A stretch of DNA of 34,199 nt from Bacillota bacterium (GTDB taxonomy: Bacteria; Bacillota; JADQBR01). Numbering within the stretch: position 1 is the first letter of the stretch; every line of letters begins with the position of its first letter. A program made the translations under genes and the position numbers. The DNA lies in assembly GCA_016278515.1 (NCBI GenBank), contig JADQBR010000081.1:1-34199 (forward strand), read 5' to 3'. The notes beneath the pieces were generated by a model. That model saw only the letters and a list, made by a program, of their open reading frames with translations, made no database searches and was not told where the DNA came from. Below are positions 30,046 to 34,199 of the stretch, one piece after another.

Positions 30046-30570
30046 TCACACTTTCTGGACCTGGCCAAATTCTAATTCTACTGGAGTCTCTCGACCAAAC
30101 ATAGAAACCATCACTCTCAACTTACCCTTATCAGGGTATATTTCCTCTACATTACCTATGAAATTCTCAAACGGGCCGCTAATCACCCTAACGTTTTGTC
30201 CTATGTCAAAATCTACTTTAGTACGTGGTTCGTCTAGACCCATACGCCGCAAAATCCCTTTAACTTCATCTTTCATTAAAGGAATAGGCTTGCTTCCACT
30301 GCCCACAAACCCTGTTACTCCGGGGGTATTCCTGACCACATACCAAGAATCGTCAGTCAGTATCATTTCTACAATTACGTAGCCAGGATAAACCTTCTTC
30401 TTGGTAACGGTTTTTTTGCCGTCCTTTATCTGGACTTCATCTTCCATAGGCACCATGACACGGAATATTTTATCTCCCATATTCATAGATTCCACGCGTT
30501 TCTCCAGATTTGCTTTAACTTTATTTTCATAACCCGAATAGGTATGAACTACGTACCACTGTTTATCCAT
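30046..30570 (-). CDS. nusG: Transcription termination/antitermination factor NusG
   Basis: NusG binds the polymerase clamp, modulates pausing and links transcription with S10 (rpsJ, 15189-15497). The 174-residue protein has the NGN domain (1 to about 110; WYVVHTYSGYENKVKANLEK at 4-23, VYPGYVIVEMILTDDSWYVV) and a C-terminal KOW domain (GQNVRVISGPFENFIGNVEE). Length is normal for Firmicutes. A 7-bp hairpin lies between the Shine-Dalgarno sequence and the ATG. It follows secE after 72 bases, the conserved secE-nusG pair. Confidence 0.99.
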   Translation of the reverse strand: MDKQWYVVHTYSGYENKVKANLEKRVESMNMGDKIFRVMVPMEDEVQIKDGKKTVTKKKVYPGYVIVEMILTDDSWYVVRNTPGVTGFVGSGSKPIPLMKDEVKGILRRMGLDEPRTKVDFDIGQNVRVISGPFENFIGNVEEIYPDKGKLRVMVSMFGRETPVELEFGQVQKV

Positions 30571-30577
30571 AAACTAC

Positions 30578-30597
30578 AGGAACCCAATAAGGTTCCT
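30578..30597 (-). promoter_or_regulatory. Hairpin between the Shine-Dalgarno site and the nusG start codon
   Basis: In the transcript, AGGAACC (30597-30591) pairs with GGUUCCU (30584-30578) around a UUAUUG-type 6-base loop. The only good ribosome-binding sequence, GGGGGUGAGG, lies immediately 5' of it and shares AGG with the stem. The ATG begins 7 bases after the stem. When folded, the hairpin would bring the GGGGGUG close to the ATG, as in a bridged site; unfolded, the spacing is too long for efficient initiation. Confidence 0.55.
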
Positions 30598-30642
30598 CAC
30601 CCCCGTTCAACAAGTTTTCAAAAAGAATCAACAACAATACCA

Positions 30643-30867
30643 TTATAAAATAAATTCTAAGAAAAAGCTTAACAGAGAGTCAACAATCCAAATCATTGCT
30701 GCCACTACCAGTGTCGCAGCTAGTACAACCATGGTATAGTTAACCAGTTCCTTCCGGTTAGGCCAGTGAACTTTTTTAAGTTCGGACCAAACCCCACGGA
30801 AAAACTTCTTGCTTTTTTCCATAAAAGATCGATTTCCTTTAGTTTTCGCAATGCTTTTAGTAGCCAA
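30643..30867 (-). CDS. secE: Preprotein translocase subunit SecE
   Basis: SecE is the small membrane subunit that clamps SecY (5091-6353). The chosen TTG start (MATKSIAKTKGNRSFMEKSK) has AAAGGAAG 7 bases upstream and gives 74 residues; a TTG nine codons earlier lacks a ribosome-binding site. The amphipathic block KKFFRGVWSELKKVHWPNRK is the family signature and is followed by a single transmembrane span (MVVLAATLVVAAMIWIVDSL). It is the only gene between rpmG and nusG. Confidence 0.93.
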   Translation of the reverse strand: MATKSIAKTKGNRSFMEKSKKFFRGVWSELKKVHWPNRKELVNYTMVVLAATLVVAAMIWIVDSLLSFFLEFIL

Positions 30868-30920
30868 AATACCACTTCCTTTATTAAGTTCCAACTAGAA
30901 CAAAAGCAACAACTCTGTCC

Positions 30921-31070
30921 CTATTTAGTCTCTTTATGGACAGTATGAGCCTTGCAAAAAGGGCAATGCTTCTTCATTTCTATTCTATCAGGATTAGTTC
31001 GCTTGTTTTTCGTCGTAGTGTAATTTCTTCTTTTACATTCCGAACAAGCCATAATTACATTTACTCGCAC
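30921..31070 (-). CDS. rpmG: 50S ribosomal protein L33, zinc form
   Basis: L33 is a small zinc-ribbon protein of the large subunit near the E site. From a GTG start it has exactly 49 residues, beginning [17 protein letters not shown]; an ATG six codons in would remove the first strand that is conserved in Bacillus. Two CxxC pairs (CSEC and CPFC) mark the C+ zinc form. GGGGGTGG precedes the GTG. It is the first gene after the promoter at 31122-31151 and precedes secE by 53 bases. A tRNA-Trp gene, common at this place in other Clostridia, is absent. Confidence 0.96.
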   Translation of the reverse strand: MRVNVIMACSECKRRNYTTTKNKRTNPDRIEMKKHCPFCKAHTVHKETK

Positions 31071-31121
31071 TCATTCCACCCCCTGTACGGCTATCTCCAC
31101 CTATAAACCCAGTACCTTAAT

Positions 31122-31151
31122 AATTTATCACATTTACCTTTTTTGTGTCAA
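31122..31151 (-). promoter_or_regulatory. Sigma-A-type promoter of rpmG-secE-nusG
   Basis: On the minus strand TTGACA (31151-31146) is followed after 18 bases by TAAATT (31127-31122), with TGTGA preceding. Initiation near 31115 would leave a leader of about 45 bases before the rpmG GTG. It lies beyond the tuf copy 2 terminator, so rpmG-secE-nusG has its own start. Transcription may continue into rplKA because no terminator is seen after nusG. Confidence 0.8.
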
Positions 31152-31261
31152 CTTAAAATAGATTAGGAATATTTTTTGCATTCCTCCATAGTCTTCCTGA
31201 TATCCCCTCGTTTTAAACCTTATGAAGAGCACTCAGGATTGTCCAAAGCTATTTTAGATAT

Positions 31262-31289
31262 AAAAAGCAGGGATCTGACTCCCTGCTTT
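31262..31289 (-). terminator. Intrinsic terminator of tuf copy 2
   Basis: A perfect 10-bp stem (31289-31280 with 31273-31264) closes a 6-base loop and runs into UUUUU in the transcript. It begins 8 bases after the tuf stop codon, so copy 2 is a monocistronic or M48-tuf transcript with a defined end, unlike copy 1, which has no such terminator. Confidence 0.93.
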
Positions 31290-31297
31290 AAACCTAA

Positions 31298-32503
31298 TTA
31301 CCCCTCGACAACTTCACTAACAACGCCGGCACCTACAGTGCGTCCGCCTTCGCGAATAGCGAAACGTAATCCTTCTTCTATAGCAATGGGTGTTATTAAC
31401 TCAATATCCATCTTAATGTTGTCGCCAGGCATTACCATCTCTGTTCCTTCTGGTAAGGTTACTACACCTGTTACGTCTGTTGTCCTGAAGTAAAACTGGG
31501 GACGATATCCTTGGAAAAATGGGGTGTGACGCCCACCTTCTTCTTTAGATAATACGTATACTTCTGCTTTAAATTTTGTCAGTGGCTTTATGGAACCGGG
31601 CTTTGCCAGTACTTGACCACGCTCAATCTCTTTACGATCTACGCCTCTTAGTAAGCAGCCTACGTTATCTCCTGCTTCGGCTCGATCTAATAGTTTACGG
31701 AACATTTCTACTCCGGTTACTACTGTCTTTTTGGTTTTCTCATCTAATCCAACTATCTCTACTTCATCTTGTATCTTTACTTCTCCACGGTCTACTCTGC
31801 CGGTTGCTACTGTTCCACGACCGGTAATACTGAAAACGTCTTCTACCGGCATTAGGAATGGCTTATCTTTGTCTCGCACGGGTGTAGGAATGTAGCTGTC
31901 TACTGCGGCCATTAGCTCATGAATCTTACCGCACCATTCGCAGTCCTTTTCGCCGCAACCGCACTCTAAGGCTTTTAATGCGGAACCACTGACAATCGGT
32001 ACGTCGTCTCCGGGAAATTCGTATTCGGTTAGTAGTTCTCTAACTTCCATTTCTACTAGTTCCATTAATTCTTCGTCATCTACCATGTCTGCTTTGTTTA
32101 GGAATACTACCATGTATGGCACGCCTACCTGACGAGATAGCAGGATATGCTCTCTTGTTTGAGGCATCGGTCCGTCTGCTGCACTTACTACTAAGATTGA
32201 TCCGTCCATCTGGGCTGCTCCGGTAATCATGTTCTTTACATAGTCTGCGTGTCCGGGGCAGTCTACGTGTGCATAGTGACGGTTCTCTGTCTCGTATTCT
32301 ACGTGTGCTGTAGAAATTGTGATGCCACGCTCTTTCTCCTCCGGTGCATTGTCAATCTGGTCGTATGCTGTCGCAACTGCTCCACCTGACTTGGATAATG
32401 TAAAGGTGATGGCTGCTGTCAATGTGGTCTTACCATGGTCTACGTGTCCTATTGTCCCTACGTTAACGTGCGGCTTTGTCCTTTCAAACTTTTGCTTAGC
32501 CAT
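31298..32503 (-). CDS. tuf: Elongation factor Tu, copy 2
   Basis: This second EF-Tu gene (401 residues) is identical in protein and, by my base-by-base reading, in DNA to the copy at 15647-16852. That includes the [11 protein letters not shown] insert at 181-191. The identity extends only a few bases past the stop and stops right at the start codon; the flanks are unrelated. It has its own strong promoter (32643-32671), the ribosome-binding site AGGAGGG and a terminator. It probably supplies extra EF-Tu independently of the str operon. A gene pair so exactly alike is best explained by gene conversion. Confidence 0.99.
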   Translation of the reverse strand: MAKQKFERTKPHVNVGTIGHVDHGKTTLTAAITFTLSKSGGAVATAYDQIDNAPEEKERGITISTAHVEYETENRHYAHVDCPGHADYVKNMITGAAQMDGSILVVSAADGPMPQTREHILLSRQVGVPYMVVFLNKADMVDDEELMELVEMEVRELLTEYEFPGDDVPIVSGSALKALECGCGEKDCEWCGKIHELMAAVDSYIPTPVRDKDKPFLMPVEDVFSITGRGTVATGRVDRGEVKIQDEVEIVGLDEKTKKTVVTGVEMFRKLLDRAEAGDNVGCLLRGVDRKEIERGQVLAKPGSIKPLTKFKAEVYVLSKEEGGRHTPFFQGYRPQFYFRTTDVTGVVTLPEGTEMVMPGDNIKMDIELITPIAIEEGLRFAIREGGRTVGAGVVSEVVEG

Positions 32504-32642
32504 TTTATATTCCCTCCTATATGTAATTTAAGTTTTGAAAAATTCAACCCAGATAATCTGGTTTACTTTATTCAGTAAATCAGTGATTTTTTCCTGCAAT
32601 ACTCCTGAAAATAAAATCCTAACTAGACTTGTACACCAAATC

Positions 32643-32671
32643 ATTCTATATTATTTTATCACTACTGTCAA
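32643..32671 (-). promoter_or_regulatory. Strong sigma-A-type promoter of tuf copy 2
   Basis: On the minus strand a perfect TTGACA (32671-32666) is followed after exactly 17 bases by TAGAAT (32648-32643). Initiation near 32636 leaves a leader of about 130 bases before the tuf start. In that leader two small hairpins can be drawn, CCAGAT/ATCTGG and TTTACT/AGTAAA, both just upstream of the Shine-Dalgarno site. No terminator is evident between the M48 gene and this promoter. Confidence 0.85.
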
Positions 32672-32736
32672 ATAATTGTAATGGGTTTAAATCAAATTAA
32701 TCAATAGACTGAAAAACCTTAAAATAGCCCTTAGAA

Positions 32737-33942
32737 TTAATTAGTAATGTTCTTTATCCTATGCATAATACTTGGATGCGAATGACTAAACCATTCAATA
32801 TACGGTGGGGGGGAGACGTCGGATAGATTGTCTTTAGCCAGATTCACCAAAAGATTCACATTAGCTTCAGGATTCTGAGTTAACTGCACAGCCGTCGAGT
32901 CCGCCTGGTATTCCATTCTCCGGGATACTATATTTTGCAAGGGACTTGTAACAAAGGAAGCTAATAAAAAGAACATCAACATTATCGCCCATGCTTTCGG
33001 CATATAACCGCCTTCAGGTAGTCTATACCCCGATAATATATTAAACAATAATAACCACAAAATAAGATTTCCTATAACCCCATAGGTAATTCCTTTAATA
33101 ATATGCCCATGCTTCCAATGAGCTATTTCATGGGCAACAACCGCTTCTACTTCGTCAATAGAGTGTCTATTTACTAAGTTATCATATAGAACAATTCTTT
33201 TTGACCCTCCCAGTCCAGCAAAATACGCGTTTGATTTCTTAGTGCGAATACTAGCATCCATGATTAGTATTTCTTCAACAGTAATACCTGCTTTTTCTGC
33301 CAACCCTTCCACACTCTCAATAATCTCCGGATTTTTAACCGGTTCGAATTTATTAAATAAAGGGTTGACTAACACCGGCCATAAGTAACTTTGAATCACA
33401 ATCCACACGGACACAAAGATTGCAGCTGTAAGCCACCAACCATTAGGCCATTTTTTCATTGACCAGAAAAGCAAAATCACTCCCAGCCCTGATAATACCA
33501 AATCTAATCCAGCACCCTTAATATAATCGCTCCACCACCCGCTCAAAGCTTGAGTAGAAAAGCCCCACTGATGCTGCAGATAATAACCGCTATATAATGA
33601 AAAAGGCAGGCTGACCGCTCTCAGTATCACCCACATAGCTAAAAAAAATATTAGAATAGACAGTAGGTAGTTGCTATTTGTCAGATTAACCGACCAACGC
33701 TGTAATGTATCGGCATGAGATATTAAAAACCATGCTAACACCAGAACCTTTATCAAAAAGGCAGAAATATATATCAGCCTATTTATGGATTGGTATGTCT
33801 GCGCAGTTCTTAATTCTTCATCCAAAAAATACTTGTAAGCCCCCGCATCGATAGACGAAGGGGTTATAACATTGTAAATATACAAGATTACAAAGACTAG
33901 TGTTAATACAGCTATGACACCCCAAATCACTTTTTTCACCAC
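32737..33942 (-). CDS. Ste24-like M48 family membrane metalloprotease
   Basis: A 401-residue integral-membrane zinc protease. The zinc motif HEIAH is at 271-275 (AHEIAHWKHGHI) and the third ligand is Glu344 in RRMEYQAD, followed by Asp348. About seven hydrophobic spans (near 5-25, 55-77, 92-112, 145-162, 170-190, 285-305 and 318-335) match the Ste24/CAAX protease architecture, as do NPLFNKFEPVKN and NAYFAGLGGSKRIVLYDN. The substrate is unknown; bacteria generally lack prenylated CAAX proteins, so a role in membrane protein turnover is a guess. The start is GTG with GGGAGGG upstream; a second GTG directly follows and is equally possible. It is the only non-expression gene here. Confidence 0.93.
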   Translation of the reverse strand: MVKKVIWGVIAVLTLVFVILYIYNVITPSSIDAGAYKYFLDEELRTAQTYQSINRLIYISAFLIKVLVLAWFLISHADTLQRWSVNLTNSNYLLSILIFFLAMWVILRAVSLPFSLYSGYYLQHQWGFSTQALSGWWSDYIKGAGLDLVLSGLGVILLFWSMKKWPNGWWLTAAIFVSVWIVIQSYLWPVLVNPLFNKFEPVKNPEIIESVEGLAEKAGITVEEILIMDASIRTKKSNAYFAGLGGSKRIVLYDNLVNRHSIDEVEAVVAHEIAHWKHGHIIKGITYGVIGNLILWLLLFNILSGYRLPEGGYMPKAWAIMLMFFLLASFVTSPLQNIVSRRMEYQADSTAVQLTQNPEANVNLLVNLAKDNLSDVSPPPYIEWFSHSHPSIMHRIKNITN

Positions 33943-34099
33943 ACTATCCCTCCCGATTATATATTATCTTTATATAGCTTTAAATTAAACAACCTTTAAC
34001 TAATATATGAATGGTTGAGTCAATTAGAAGACATGATATTGAATCAAGAACGCTCTCTAACTGACGGGCAGCGATAAAGGAGAATTTCAGGACATAAGC

Positions 34100-34128
34100 A
34101 AAAACGGATCAGCGTAGCCGATCCGTTT
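34100..34128 (-). terminator. Intrinsic terminator after the tRNA-fMet gene
   Basis: A perfect 9-bp stem (34128-34120 with 34110-34102, AAACGGATC/GATCCGTTT) closes a 9-base loop and runs into UUUUU in the transcript. It lies 5 bases after the encoded CCA end of the tRNA. The rest of 33943-34099 is AT-rich and has no gene; I see no convincing promoter for the M48 gene there. Confidence 0.9.
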
Positions 34129-34133
34129 CTTTT

Positions 34134-34199
<66 letters not shown>

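Noticed and set aside
30871-30920. tRNA-Trp gene expected between rpmG and secE
   Set aside because: Only a 53-base spacer is present and no tRNA arms can be drawn.
33943-34000. Promoter for the M48 gene (TTTAAA-17-TATAAT)
   Set aside because: Initiation would fall inside the ribosome-binding site, so the match is probably a product of AT-richness.

Overview
The window is a ribosomal-protein and transcription/translation super-cluster from a Gram-positive bacterium. All 48 protein genes and the one tRNA gene that I can support lie on the minus strand, so transcription runs from high to low coordinates. The gene order is that of Firmicutes: tuf, rpmG-secE-nusG, rplKAJL, rpoBC, an L7Ae-like gene, rpsL-rpsG-fusA-tuf, the S10/spc/alpha r-protein genes, then adk-map-KOW-infA-rpmJ-rpsM-rpsK-rpsD-rpoA-rplQ. 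A map-KOW-infA order, the zinc form of S14 and a four-cysteine insert in EF-Tu point to Clostridia, probably a Peptococcaceae/Desulfotomaculum-type lineage. That placement is inferred from remembered families, not from a search.

Layout, read in transcription order. 34199-34134: 3' part of an initiator tRNA-Met gene with an encoded CCA and an intrinsic terminator. 33942-32737: a seven-TM Ste24-like M48 metalloprotease, the only gene unrelated to gene expression. 32671-31262: a strong promoter, tuf copy 2 and a terminator. 31151-30046: promoter and rpmG-secE-nusG. 29959-27575: rplK-rplA, an L10-type leader with an attenuator, rplJ-rplL and a terminator. 27513-20263: promoter, a roughly 250-nt leader with a terminator-like hairpin, and rpoB-rpoC. 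20219-80: one uninterrupted run of 38 genes from the L7Ae-like gene to rplQ, in which I see no convincing internal promoter or canonical terminator.

Together these genes encode most of the small and large ribosomal subunit core, the RNA polymerase alpha, beta and beta' subunits, elongation factors Tu and G, initiation factor 1, SecY and SecE of the translocon, NusG, adenylate kinase and methionine aminopeptidase. Several start sites were moved from the longest possible reading frame on the basis of Shine-Dalgarno position and family N-termini (adk, rplX, rpmC, rplGB, rpoC, rpoB, rplJ, rplA, secE, rpmG). About a quarter of the genes (13 of 48) start with GTG or TTG.

I found no CRISPR array, insertion sequence, phage gene or novel defence-type system. 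The unusual material is at RNA level and in details: two tuf genes identical over the whole coding sequence but with unrelated flanks; a CxCx4CxxC insert in EF-Tu; several strong hairpins at gene boundaries (2886-2920, 15541-15636, 19002-19041, 19944-19964, 30578-30597); a terminator-like hairpin in the rpoB leader; and a 16-bp perfect palindrome after rplQ that overlaps an exact DnaA-box sequence.
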